The notes beneath the pieces were generated by a model. The model made no database searches. It saw nothing but the letters and a program-made list of their open reading frames with translations, and had not been told where the DNA came from. A stretch of DNA of 64,000 bases from Ectobius pallidus (lineage: Eukaryota; Arthropoda; Insecta; Blattodea; Ectobiidae). A program made the translations under genes and the position numbers. Positions 37,601 to 50,900 of the stretch are shown piece by piece. The first letter of the stretch is position 1; every line of letters starts with the position of its first letter. The DNA is taken from positions 992,001 to 1,056,000 of the forward strand of contig CAXKWD010000015.1 of the NCBI GenBank assembly GCA_964059195.1. Reading direction: 5' to 3'.

Positions 37601-40600
37601 AGACTGGCATGGCTAGGCAAAACTTTCGTGATAGAAAAATTACATTGTTAGGCAGACAAATAGTATTTAAAAATTACATTGCTAGGAAAAAGTTTCGTCT
37701 TCGAATAATGCATTGAAATGTAAAAGTTTGGTGTCTGAAATTGACATTGCTACGCAACAGGATATATTTTAAAAGTTTATAATAGGTAGCAATATTGTGT
37801 TTATAAATGACATTGCTAAGAAAAGTTATTTTTTATGACATTGCTAGGCAACAGTTTCCGGTTTAAAATGGCATTGCTAGGCAACACTTTCGTGTTAAAA
37901 CTCATTGCTAGGCAACAGTATTCTTTCTATTCAAGCAAAATTTACAACCCATGTTTTGCCATTAGCATTTCACCGATATTTTCATTGTATGTATTGATCA
38001 TGGAGGCATTAAAAACTATTCCTTATAGATGACATTGCTAGGCAACCGTTTCGTATTTGGAGATGGCATTGCTAAGCTACAGTTTCTTGTTCAAAATGTC
38101 AATGCTAAGCAACAGTCAGGTGTTTTAAAAACTTCATTGCTAAGCAACAGTTTCCGGTTTAGACTGGCATCGCTAGGCAACACTTTTGTGATAGAAAAAA
38201 TTTAATTGTTGGCAGCCAAATTGTCTTTAAAAGTTACATTGCTAGGAAAAGTTACGACTTTGAAAAATGCATTGAAAGGTAAAGGTTTTTTGTCCGAAAT
38301 TGACATTGCTACGCAACAGTATCTTTTTTTAAAAGCTTTTAATAGGTAGCAATATTATGTTTAAGAATGACATTGCTAAGCAACAGATCTTTTTGATGAC
38401 TTTGCTAGGCAACAGTTTCCGGTTTAGACTGGCATGGCTAGGCAAAACTTTCGTGATAGAAAAATTACATTGTTAGGCAGCCAAATTGTATTTAAAAGTT
38501 ACATTGCTAGGAAAAGTTACGACTTTGAAAAATGCATTGAAATGTAAAAGTTTTGTGTCTGAAATTGACATTGCTACGCAACAGTATATTTTTTTAAAAG
38601 TTTATATTAGGTAGCAATATTGTGTTTAAAAATGACATTGCTAAGCAACAGTTCTTTTTCACGACATTGCTAGGCAACAGTTCCCGGTTTAAAATGGCAT
38701 TGCCAGGCAACACTTTCGTGTTTTAAAACTCATTGCTAGGCAACAGTATTCTTTCTATTCAAGCAAAATTTACAACCCATGTTTTGCCATTAGCATTTCA
38801 CCGATATTTTCATTGTATGTATTGATCATTGAGGGATTAAAAACTATTCCTTATAGATGACATTGCTAGGCAACAGTTTCGTATTTGGAGATGGCATTGC
38901 TAAGCTACAGTTCCTTGTTCAAAATGTCAATGCTAAGCAACAGTCAGGTGTTTTAAAAACTTCATTGCTAAGCAACAGTTTCCGGTTTAGACTGGCATCG
39001 CTAGGCAACACTTTTGTGATAGAAAAATCTAATTGTTAGGCAGCCAAATTGTCTTTAAAAGTTACATTGCTAGGAAAAGTTACGACTTTGAAAAATGCAT
39101 TGAAAGGTAAAGGATTTTTGGCAGAAATTGACATTGCTACGCAACAGTATCTGTTTTTAAAAGCTTTTAATAGGTAGCAATATTATGTTTAAAAATGACA
39201 TTGCTAAGCAACAGATCTTTTTGATGACATTGCTAGGCAACAGTTTCCGGTTTAGACTGGCATGGCTAGGCAAAACTTTCGTGATAGAAAAATTACATTG
39301 TTAGGCAGCCAAATTGTATTTAAAAATTACATTGCTAGGAAAAAGTTTCACTTTGAAAAATGCATTGAAATGTAAAAGTTTTGTGTCTGAAATTGACATT
39401 GCTACGCAACAGTATATTTTTTTAAAAGTTTATAATATGTAGCAATATTGTGTTTATAAATGACATTGCTAAGAAAAGTTATTTTTTATGACATTGCTAG
39501 GCAACAGTTTCCGGTTTAAAATGGCATTGCTAGGCAACACTTTCGTGTTAAAACTCATTGCTAGGCAACAGTATTCTTTCTATTCAAGCAAAATGTACAA
39601 CCCATGTTTTGCCATTAGCATTTCACCGATATTTTCATTGTATGTATTGATCATTGAGGGATTAAAAACTATTCCTTATAGATGACATTGCTAGGCAACT
39701 GTTTCGTATTTGGAGATGGCATTGCTAAGCTACAGTTTCTTGTTCAAAATGTCAATGCTAAGCAACAGTCAGGTGTTTTAAAAACTTCATTGCTAAGCAA
39801 CAGTTTCCGGTTTAGACTGGCATCGCTAGGCAACACTTTTGTGATAGAAAAATTTAAATGTTGGCAGCCAAATTGTCTTTAAAAGTTACATTGCTAGGAA
39901 AAGTTACGACTTTGAAAAATGCATTGAAAGGTAAAGGTTTTTTGTCCGAAATTGACATTGCTACGCAACAGTATCTTTTTTTAAAAGCTTTTAATAGGTA
40001 GCAATATTATGTTTAAGAATGACATTGCTAAGCAACAGATCTTTTTGATGACCTTGCTAGGCAACAGTTTCCGGTTTAGACTGGCATGGCTAGGCAAAAC
40101 TTTCGTGATAGAAAAATTACATTGTTAGGCAGACAAATAGTATTTAAAAATTACATTGCTAGGAAAAAGTTTCGTCTTCGAATAATGCATTGAAATGTAA
40201 AAGTTTGGTGTCTGAAATTGACATTGCTACGCAACAGGATATATTTTAAAAGTTTATAATAGGTAGCAATATTGTGTTTATAAATGACATTGCTAAGAAA
40301 AGTTATTTTTTATGACATTGCTAGGCAACAGTTTCCGGTTTAAAATGGCATTGCTAGGCAACACTTTCGTGTTAAAACTCATTGCTAGGCAACAGTATTC
40401 TTTCTATTCAAGCAAAATTTACAACCCATGTTTTGCCATTAGCATTTCACCGATATTTTCATTGTATGTATTGATCATGGAGGCATTAAAAACTATTCCT
40501 TATAGATGACATTGCTAGGCAACCGTTTCGTATTTGGAGATGGCATTGCTAAGCTACAGTTTCTTGTTCAAAATGTCAATGCTAAGCAACAGTCAGGTGT

Positions 40601-42910
40601 TTTAAAAACTTCATTGCTAAGCAACAGTTTCCGGTTTAGACTGGCATCGCTAGGCAACACTTTTGTGATAGAAAAAATTTAATTGTTGGCAGCCAAATTG
40701 TCTTTAAAAGTTACATTGCTAGGAAAAGTTACGACTTTGAAAAATGCATTGAAAGGTAAAGGTTTTTTGTCCGAAATTGACATTGCTACGCAACAGTATC
40801 TTTTTTTAAAAGCTTTTAATAGGTAGCAATATTATGTTTAAGAATGACATTGCTAAGCAACAGATCTTTTTGATGACTTTGCTAGGCAACAGTTTCCGGT
40901 TTAGACTGGCATGGCTAGGCAAAACTTTCGTGATAGAAAAATTACATTGTTAGGCAGCCAAATTGTATTTAAAAATTACATTGCTAGGAAAAAGTTTCAC
41001 TTTGAAAAATGCATTGAAATGTAAAAGTTTTGTGTCTGAAATTGACATTGCTACGCAACAGTATATTTTTTTAAAAGTTTATAATAGGTAGCAATATTGT
41101 GTTTAAAAATGACATTGCTAAGCAACAGTTCTTTTTGACGACATTGCTAGGCAACAGTTCCCGGTTTAAAATGGCATTGCTAGGCAACACTTTCGTGTTT
41201 TAAAACTCATTGCTAGGCAACAGTATTCTTTCTGTTCAAGCAAAATTTACAACCCATGTTTTGCCATTAGCATTTCACCGAATTTTCAGTGTATGTATTG
41301 ATATTGAGGGATTAAAAACTATTCCTTATAGATGACATTGCTAGGCAACAGTTTCGTATTTGGAGATGGCATTGCTAAGCTACAGTTTCTTGTTCAAGAT
41401 GTCAATGCTAAGCAACAGTCAGGTGTTTTAAAAACATCATTGCTAAGCAACAGTTTCCGGTTTAGACTGGCATCGCTAGGCAACACTTTTGTGATAGAAA
41501 AATCTAATTGTTAGGCAGCCAAATTGTCTTTAAATGTTACATTGCTAGGAAAAGTTACGACTTTGAAAAATGCATTGAAAGGTAAAGGTTTTGTGTCAGA
41601 AATTGACATATCTCCGCAACAGTATCTTTTTTTAAAAGCTTTTAATAGGTAGCAATATTATGATTAAAAATGACATTGCTAAGCAACAGATCTTTTTGAT
41701 GACATTGCTAGGCAACAGATTCCGGTTTAGACTGGCATGGCTAGGCAAAACTTTCGTGATAGAAAAATTACATTGTTAGGCAGCCAAATAGTATTTAAAA
41801 ATTACATTGCTAGGAAAAAGTTTCGTCTTTGAATAATGCATTGAAATGTAAAAGTTTGGTGTCTGAAATTGACATAGCTACGCAACAGTATATATTTTAA
41901 AAGTTTATAATAGGTAGCAATATTGTGTTTATAAATGACATTGCTAAGAAAAGTTATTTTATATGACATTGCTAGGCAACAGTTTCCGGTTTAAAATGGC
42001 ATTGCTAGGCAACACTTTCGTGTTAAAACTCATTGCTAGGCAACAGTATTCTTTCTATTCAAGCAAAATGTACAACCCATGTTTTGCCATTAGCATTTCA
42101 CCGATATTTTCATTGTATGTATTGATCATTGAGGGATTAAAAACTATTCCTTATAGATGACATTCCTAGGCAACAGTTTCGTATTTGGAGATGGCATTGC
42201 TAAGCTACAGTTTCTTGTTCAAAATGTCAATGCTAAGCAACAGTCAGGTGTTTTAAAAACTTCATTGCTAAGCAACAGTTTCCGGTTTAGACTGGCATCG
42301 CTAGGCAACACTTTTGTGATAGAAAAATTTAATTGTTGGCAGCCAAATTGTCTTTAAAAGATACATTGCTAGGAAAAGTTACGACTTTGAAAAATGCATT
42401 GAAAGGTAAAGGTTTCTTGACCGAAATTGACATTGCTACGCAACAGTATCTTTTTTTAAAAGCTTTTAATAGGTAGCAATATTATGTTTAAGAATGACAT
42501 TGCTAAGCAACAGATCTTTTTGATGACTTTGCTAGGCAACAGTTTCCGGTTTAGACTGGCATTTCTAGGCAAAACGTTCGTGATAGAAAAATTACATTGT
42601 TAGGCAGCCAAATTGTATTTAAAAGTTACATTGCTAGGAAAAGTTACGACTTTGAAAAATGCATTGAAATGTAAAAGTTTTGTGTCTGAAATTGACATTG
42701 CTACGCAACAGTATATTTTTTTAAAAGTTTGTATTAGGTAGCAATATTGTGTTTAAAAATGACATTGCTAAGCAACAGTTCTTTTTGACGACATTGCTAG
42801 GCAACAGTTCCCGGTTTAAAATGGCATTGCCAGGCAACACTTTCGTGTTTTAAAACTCATTGCTAGGCAACAGTATTCTTTCTATTCAAGCAAAATTTAC
42901 AACCCATGTT
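34651..42910 (+). repeat. 10-unit super-repeat, second copy (~8.26 kb)
   Basis: Units start at 34729, 35557, 36382, 37206, 38029, 38857, 39682, 40506, 41332 and 42157. They match the preceding copy unit by unit. At 34702 the spacer reads CATGGAGGG, as at 26446. The corresponding end of this copy, before 42984, reads CATTGAGGG, which fits a simple tandem duplication with the junction at 34.6-34.7 kb. A 2-bp shortening, CACCGAATTTTC near 41276, is absent from the first copy and present at about 57774. Confidence 0.88.
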
Positions 42911-42983
42911 TTGCCATTAGCATTTCACCGATATTTTCATTGTATGTATTGATCATTGAGGGATTAAAAACTATTCCTTATAG

Positions 42984-45900
42984 ATGACATTGCTAGGCAA
43001 CAGTTTCGTATTTGGAGATGGCATTGCTAAGCTACAGTTCCTTGTTCAAAATGTCAATGCTAAGCAACAGTCAGGTGTTTTAAAAACTTCATTGCTAAGC
43101 AACAGTTTCCGGTTTAGACTGGCATCGCTAGGAAACACTTTTGTGATAGAAAAATCTAATTGTTAGGCAGCCAAATTGTCTTTAAAAGTTACATTGCTAG
43201 GAAAAGTTACGACTTTGAAAAATGCATTGAAAGGTAAAGGATTTTTGGCAGAAATTGACATTGCTACGCAACAGTATCTGTTTTTAAAAGCTTTTAATAG
43301 GTAGCAATATTATGTTTAAAAATGACATTGCTATGCAACAGATCTTTTTGATGACATTGCTAGGCAACAGTTTCCGGTTTAGACTGGCATGGCTAGGCAA
43401 AACTTTCGTGATAGAAAAATTACATTGTTAGGCAGCCAAATTGTATTTAAAAATTACATTGCTAGGAAAAAGTTTCACTTTGAAAAATGCATTGAAATGT
43501 AAAACTTTTGTGTCTGAAATTGACATTGCTACGCAACAGTATATTTTTTTAAAAGTTTATAATAGGTAGCATTATTGTGTTTAAAAATGACATTGCTAAG
43601 CAACAGTTCTTTTTGACGACATTGCTAGGCAACAGTTCCCGGTTTAAAATGGCATTGCTAGGCAACACTTTCGTGTTTTAAAACTCATTGCTAGGCAACA
43701 GTATTCTTTCTGTTCAAGCAAAATTTACAACCCATGTTTTGCCATTAGCATTTCACCGATATTTTCAGTGTATGTATTGATCATTGAGGGATTAAAAACT
43801 ATTCCTTATAGATGACATTGCTAGGCAACAGTTTCGTATTTGGAGATGGCATTGCTAAGCTACAGTTTCTTGTTCAAGATGTCAATGCTAAGCAACAGTC
43901 AGGTGTTTTAAAAACATCATTGCTAAGCAACAGTTTCCGGTTTAGACTGGCATCGCTAGGCAACACTTTTGTGATAGAAAAATCTAATTGTTAGGCAGCC
44001 AAATTGTCTTTAAAAGTTACATTGCTAGGAAAAGTTACGACTTTGAAAAAGGCATTGAAAGGTAAAGGTTTTGTGTCAGAAATTGACATATCTCCGCAAC
44101 AGTATCTTTTTTTAAAAGCTTTTAATAGGTAGCAATATTATGATTAAAAATGACATTGCTAAGCAACAGATCTTTTTGATGACATTGCTAGGCAACAGTT
44201 TCCGGTTTAGACTGGCATGGCTAGGCAAAACTTTCGTGATAGAAAAATTACATTGTTAGGCAGCCAAATAGTATTTAAAAATTACATTGCTAGGAAAAAG
44301 TTTCGTCTTTGAATAATGCATTGAAATGTAAAAGTTTGGTGTCTGAAATTGACATAGCTACGCAACAGTATATATTTTAAAAGTTTATAATAGGTAGCAA
44401 TATTGTGTTTATAAATGACATTGCTAAGAAAAGTTATTTTATATGACATTGCTAGGCAACAGTTTCCGGTTTAAAATGGCATTGCTAGGCAACACTTTCG
44501 TGTTAAAACTCATTGCTAGGCAACAGTATTCTTTCTATTCAAGCAAAATGTACAACCCATGTTTTGCCATTAGCATTTCACCGATATTTTCATTGTATGT
44601 ATTGATCATTGAGGGATTAAAAACTATTCCTTATAGATGACATTCCTAGGCAACAGTTTCGTATTTGGAGATGGCATTGCTAAGCTACAGTTTCTTGTTC
44701 AAAATGTCAATGCTAAGCAACAGTCAGGTGTTTTAAAAACTTCATTGCTAAGCAAGAGTTTCCGGTTTAGACTGGCATCGCTAGGCAACACTTTTGTGAT
44801 AGAAAAATTTAATTGTTGGCAGCCAAATTGTCTTTAAAAGTTACATTGCTAGGAAAAGTTACGACTTTGAAAAATGCATTGAAAGGTAAAGGTTTTTTGA
44901 CCGAAATTGACATTGCTACGCAACAGTATCTTTTTTTAAAAGCTTTTAATAGGTAGCAATATTATGTTTAAGAATGACATTGCTAAGCAACAGATCTTTT
45001 TGATGACTTTGCTAGGCAACAGTTTCCGGTTTAGACTGGCATGGCTAGGCAAAACTTTCGTGATAGAAAAATTACATTGTTAGGCAGCCAAATTGTATTT
45101 AAAAGTTACATTGCTAGGAAAAGTTACGACTTTGAAAAATGCATTGAAATGTAAAAGTTTTGTGTCTGAAATTGACATTGCTACGCAACAGTATATTTTT
45201 TTAAAAGTTTATATTAGGTAGCAATATTGTGTTTAAAAATGACATTGCTAAGCAACAGTTCTTTTTGACGACATTGCTAGGCAACAGTTCCCGGTTTAAA
45301 ATGGCATTGCCAGGCAACACTTTCGTGTTTTAAAACTCATTGCTAGGCAACAGTATTCTTTCTATTCAAGCAAAATTTACAACCCATGTTTTGCCATTAG
45401 CATTTCACCGATATTTTCATTGTATGTATTGATCATTGAGGGATTAAAAACTATTCCTTATAGATGACATTGCTAGGCAACAGTTTCGTATTTGGAGATG
45501 GCATTGCTAAGCTACAGTTCCTTGTTCAAAATGTCAATGCTAAGCAACAGTCAGGTGTTTTAAAAACTTCATTGCTAAGCAACAGTTTCCGGTTTAGACT
45601 GGCATCGCTAGGCAACACTTTTGTGATAGAAAAATCTAATTGTTAGGCAGCCAAATTGTCTTTAAAAGTTACATTGCTAGGAAAAGTTACGACTTTGAAA
45701 AATGCATTGAAAGGTAAAGGATTTTTGGCAGAAATTGACATTGCTACGCAACAGTATCTGTTTTTAAAAGCTTTTAATAGGTAGCAATATTATGTTTAAA
45801 AATGACATTGCTAAGCAACAGATCTTTTTGATGACATTGCTAGGCAACAGTTTCCGGTTTAGACTGGCATGGCTAGGCAAAACTTTCGTGATAGAAAAAT

Positions 45901-47112
45901 TACATTGTTAGGCAGCCAAATTGTATTTAAAAATTACATTGCTAGGAAAAAGTTTCACTTTGAAAAATGCATTGAAATGTAAAAGTTTTGTGTCTGAAAT
46001 TGACATTGCTACGCAACAGTATATTTTTTTAAAAGTTTATAGTATGTAGCAATATTGTGTTTACAAATGACATTGCTAAGAAAAGTTATTTTTTATGACA
46101 TTGCTAGGCAACAGTTTCCGGTTTAAAATGGCATTGCTAGGCAACACTTTCGTGTTAAAACTCATTGCTAGGCAACAGTATTCTTTCTATTCAAGCAAAA
46201 TTTACAACCCATGTTTTGCCATTAGCATTTCACCGATATTTTCATTGTATGTATTGATCATTGAGGGATTAAAAACTATTCCTTATAGATGACATTCCTA
46301 GGCAACAGTTTCGTATTTGGAGATGGCATTGCTAAGCTACAGTTTCTTGTTCAAAATGTCAATGCTAAGCAACAGTCAGGTGTTTTAAAAACTTCATTGC
46401 TAAGCAACAGTTTCCGGTTTAGACTGTCATCGCTAGGCAACACTTTTGTGATAGAAAAATTTAAATGTTGGCAGCCAAATTGTCTTTAAAAGTTACATTG
46501 CTAGGAAAAGTTACGACTTTGAAAAATGCATTGAAAGGTAAAGGTTTTTTGTCCGAAATTGACATTGCTACGCAACAGTATCTTTTTTTAAAAGCTTTTA
46601 ATAGGTAGCAATATTATGTTTAAGAATGACATTGCTAAGCAACAGATCTTTTTGATGACCTTGCTAGGCAACAGTTTCCGGTTTAGACTGGCATGGCTAG
46701 GCAAAACTTTCGTGATAGAAAAATTACATTGTTAGGCAGACAAATAGTATTTAAAAATTACATTGCTAGGAAAAAGTTTCGTCTTCGAATAATGCATTGA
46801 AATGTAAAAGTTTGGTGTCTGAAATTGACATTGCTACGCAACAGGATATATTTTAAAAGTTTATAATAGGTAGCAATATTGTGTTTATAAATGACATTGC
46901 TAAGAAAAGTTATTTTTTATGACATTGCTAGGCAACAGTTTCCGGTTTAAAATGGCATTGCTAGGCAACACTTTCGTGTTAAAACTCATTGCTAGGCAAC
47001 AGTATTCTTTCTATTCAAGCAAAATTTACAACCCATGTTTTGCCATTAGCATTTCACCGATATTTTCATTGTATGTATTGATCATGGAGGCATTAAAAAC
47101 TATTCCTTATAG
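42984..47112 (+). repeat. Five-unit tail after the second super-repeat copy
   Basis: Units start at 42984, 43812, 44637, 45464 and 46289, with lengths 828, 825, 827, 825 and 824. The rare marker AGCAAGAGTTTCC near 44752 recurs at about 61250. TAGGAAACAC near 43130 recurs near 49738 and 59628. The group is the source of, or sister to, units at 49592-51.8 kb and 59482-63.6 kb. Confidence 0.8.
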
Positions 47113-47939
47113 ATGACATTGCTAGGCAACAGTTTCGTATTTGGAGATGGCATTGCTAAGCTACAGTTTCTTGTTCAAGATGTCAATGCTAAGCAACAGT
47201 CAGGTGTTTTAAAAACATCATTGCTAAGCAACAGTTTCCGGTTTAGACTGGCATCGCTAGGCAACACTTTTGTGATAGAAAAATCTAATTGTTAGGCAGC
47301 CAAATTGTCTTTAAAAGTTACATTGCTAGGAAAAGTTACGACTTTGAAAAATGCATTGAAATGTAAAGGTTTTTTGTCCGAAATTGACATTGCTACGCAA
47401 CAGTATCTTTTTTTAAAAGCTTTTAATAGGTAGCAATATTATGTTTAAGAATGACATTGCTAAGCAACAGATCTTTTTGATGACTTTGCTAGGCAACAGT
47501 TTCCGGTTTAGACTGGCATGGCTAGGCAAAACTTTCGTGATAGAAAAATTACATTGTTAGGCAGCCAAATTGTATTTAAAAATTACATTGCTAGGAAAAA
47601 GTTTCACTTTGAAAAATGCATTGAAATGTAAAAGTTTTGTGTCTGAAATTGACATTGCTACGCAACAGTATATTTTTTTAAAAGTTTATAATAGGTAGCA
47701 ATATTGTGTTTAAAAATGACATTGCTAAGCAACAGTTCTTTTTGACGACATTGCTAGGCAACAGTTCCCGGTTTAAAATGGCATTGCTAGGCAACACTTT
47801 CGTGTTTTAAAACTCATTGCTAGGCAACAGTATTCTTTCTGTTCAAGCAAAATTTACAACCCATGTTTTGCCATTAGCATTTCACCGATATTTTCAGTGT
47901 ATGTATTGATATTGAGGGATTAAAAACTATTCCTTATAG
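47113..47939 (+). repeat. Chimeric satellite unit at a recombination junction
   Basis: Almost everywhere a GATCATGGAGG spacer end is followed by a unit whose fifth and sixth monomers read GAAAAAATTTAATTGTTGG. Here, and in the copy at 63611, it is followed by the other head type (CAACAGTTTCG, AAGATGTC, ACATCATTG, AAATCTAATTGTTAGG). The switch is confined to about 47096-47131. The unit then carries the hybrid GAAATGTAAAGGTTTTTTG, a combination I see only here and at about 63855, before joining the 40506-type second half. Confidence 0.8.
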
Positions 47940-50900
47940 ATGACATTGCTAGGCAACAGTTTCGTATTTGGAGATGGCATTGCTAAGCTACAGTTTCTTG
48001 TTCAAGATGTCAATGCTAAGCAACAGTCAGGTGTTTTAAAAACATCATTGCTAAGCAACAGTTTCCGGTTTAGACTGGCATCGCTAGGCAACACTTTTGT
48101 GATAGAAAAATCTAATTGTTAGGCAGCCAAATTGTCTTTAAATGTTACATTGCTAGGAAAAGTTACGACTTTGAAAAATGCATTGAAAGGTAAAGGTTTT
48201 GTGTCAGAAATTGACATATCTCCGCAACAGTATCTTTTTTTAAAAGCTTTTAATAGGTAGCAATATTATGATTAAAAATGACATTGCTAAGCAACAGATC
48301 TTTTTGATGACATTGCTAGGCAACAGATTCCGGTTTAGACTGGCATGGCTAGGCAAAACTTTCGTGATAGAAAAATTACATTGTTAGGCAGCCAAATAGT
48401 ATTTAAAAATTACATTGCTAGGAAAAAGTTTCGTCTTTGAATAATGCATTGAAATGTAAAAGTTTGGTGTCTGAAATTGACATAGCTACGCAACAGTATA
48501 TATTTTAAAAGTTTATAATAGGTAGCAATATTGTGTTTATAAATGACATTGCTAAGAAAAGTTATTTTATATGACATTGCTAGGCAACAGTTTCCGGTTT
48601 AAAATGGCATTGCTAGGCAACACTTTCGTGTTAAAACTCATTGCTAGGCAACAGTATTCTTTCTATTCAAGCAAAATGTACAACCCATGTTTTGCCATTA
48701 GCATTTCACCGATATTTTCATTGTATGTATTGATCATTGAGGGATTAAAAACTATTCCTTATAGATGACATTCCTAGGCAACAGTTTCGTATTTGGAGAT
48801 GGCATTGCTAAGCTACAGTTTCTTGTTCAAAATGTCAATGCTAAGCAACAGTCAGGTGTTTTAAAAACTTCATTGCTAAGCAACAGTTTCCGGTTTAGAC
48901 TGGCATCGCTAGGCAACACTTTTGTGATAGAAAAATTTAATTGTTGGCAGCCAAATTGTCTTTAAAAGATACATTGCTAGGAAAAGTTACGACTTTGAAA
49001 AATGCATTGAAAGGTAAAGGTTTCTTGACCGAAATTGACATTGCTACGCAACAGTATCTTTTTTTAAAAGCTTTTAATAGGTAGCAATATTATGTTTAAG
49101 AATGACATTGCTAAGCAACAGATCTTTTTGATGACTTTGCTAGGCAACAGTTTCCGGTTTAGACTGGCATTTCTAGGCAAAACGTTCGTGATAGAAAAAT
49201 TACATTGTTAGGCAGCCAAATTGTATTTAAAAGTTACATTGCTAGGAAAAGTTACGACTTTGAAAAATGCATTGAAATGTAAAAGTTTTGTGTCTGAAAT
49301 TGACATTGCTACGCAACAGTATATTTTTTTAAAAGTTTGTATTAGGTAGCAATATTGTGTTTAAAAATGACATTGCTAAGCAACAGTTCTTTTTGACGAC
49401 ATTGCTAGGCAACAGTTCCCGGTTTAAAATGGCATTGCCAGGCAACACTTTCGTGTTTTAAAACTCATTGCTAGGCAACAGTATTCTTTCTATTCAAGCA
49501 AAATTTACAACCCATGTTTTGCCATTAGCATTTCACCGATATTTTCATTGTATGTATTGATCATTGAGGGATTAAAAACTATTCCTTATAGATGACATTG
49601 CTAGGCAACAGTTTCGTATTTGGAGATGGCATTGCTAAGCTACAGTTCCTTGTTCAAAATGTCAATGCTAAGCAACAGTCAGGTGTTTTAAAAACTTCAT
49701 TGCTAAGCAACAGTTTCCGGTTTAGACTGGCATCGCTAGGAAACACTTTTGTGATAGAAAAATCTAATTGTTAGGCAGCCAAATTGTCTTTAAAAGTTAC
49801 ATTGCTAGGAAAAGTTACGACTTTGAAAAATGCATTGAAAGGTAAAGGATTTTTGGCAGAAATTGACATTGCTACGCAACAGTATCTGTTTTTAAAAGCT
49901 TTTAATAGGTAGCAATATTATGTTTAAAAATGACATTGCTATGCAACAGATCTTTTTGATGACATTGCTAGGCAACAGTTTCCGGTTTAGACTGGCATGG
50001 CTAGGCAAAACTTTCGTGATAGAAAAATTACATTGTTAGGCAGCCAAATTGTATTTAAAAATTACATTGCTAGGAAAAAGTTTCACTTTGAAAAATGCAT
50101 TGAAATGTAAAACTTTTGTGTCTGAAATTGACATTGCTACGCAACAGTATATTTTTTTAAAAGTTTATAATAGGTAGCATTATTGTGTTTAAAAATGACA
50201 TTGCTAAGCAACAGTTCTTTTTGACGACATTGCTAGGCAACAGTTCCCGGTTTAAAATGGCATTGCTAGGCAACACTTTCGTGTTTTAAAACTCATTGCT
50301 AGGCAACAGTATTCTTTCTGTTCAAGCAAAATTTACAACCCATGTTTTGCCATTAGCATTTCACCGATATTTTCAGTGTATGTATTGATCATTGAGGGAT
50401 TAAAAACTATTCCTTATAGATGACATTGCTAGGCAACAGTTTCGTATTTGGAGATGGCATTGCTAAGCTACAGTTTCTTGTTCAAGATGTCAATGCTAAG
50501 CAACAGTCAGGTGTTTTAAAAACATCATTGCTAAGCAACAGTTTCCGGTTTAGACTGGCATCGCTAGGCAACACTTTTGTGATAGAAAAATCTAATTGTT
50601 AGGCAGCCAAATTGTCTTTAAAAGTTACATTGCTAGGAAAAGTTACGACTTTGAAAAAGGCATTGAAAGGTAAAGGTTTTGTGTCAGAAATTGACATATC
50701 TCCGCAACAGTATCTTTTTTTAAAAGCTTTTAATAGGTAGCAATATTATGATTAAAAATGACATTGCTAAGCAACAGATCTTTTTGATGACATTGCTAGG
50801 CAACAGTTTCCGGTTTAGACTGGCATGGCTAGGCAAAACTTTCGTGATAGAAAAATTACATTGTTAGGCAGCCAAATAGTATTTAAAAATTACATTGCTA

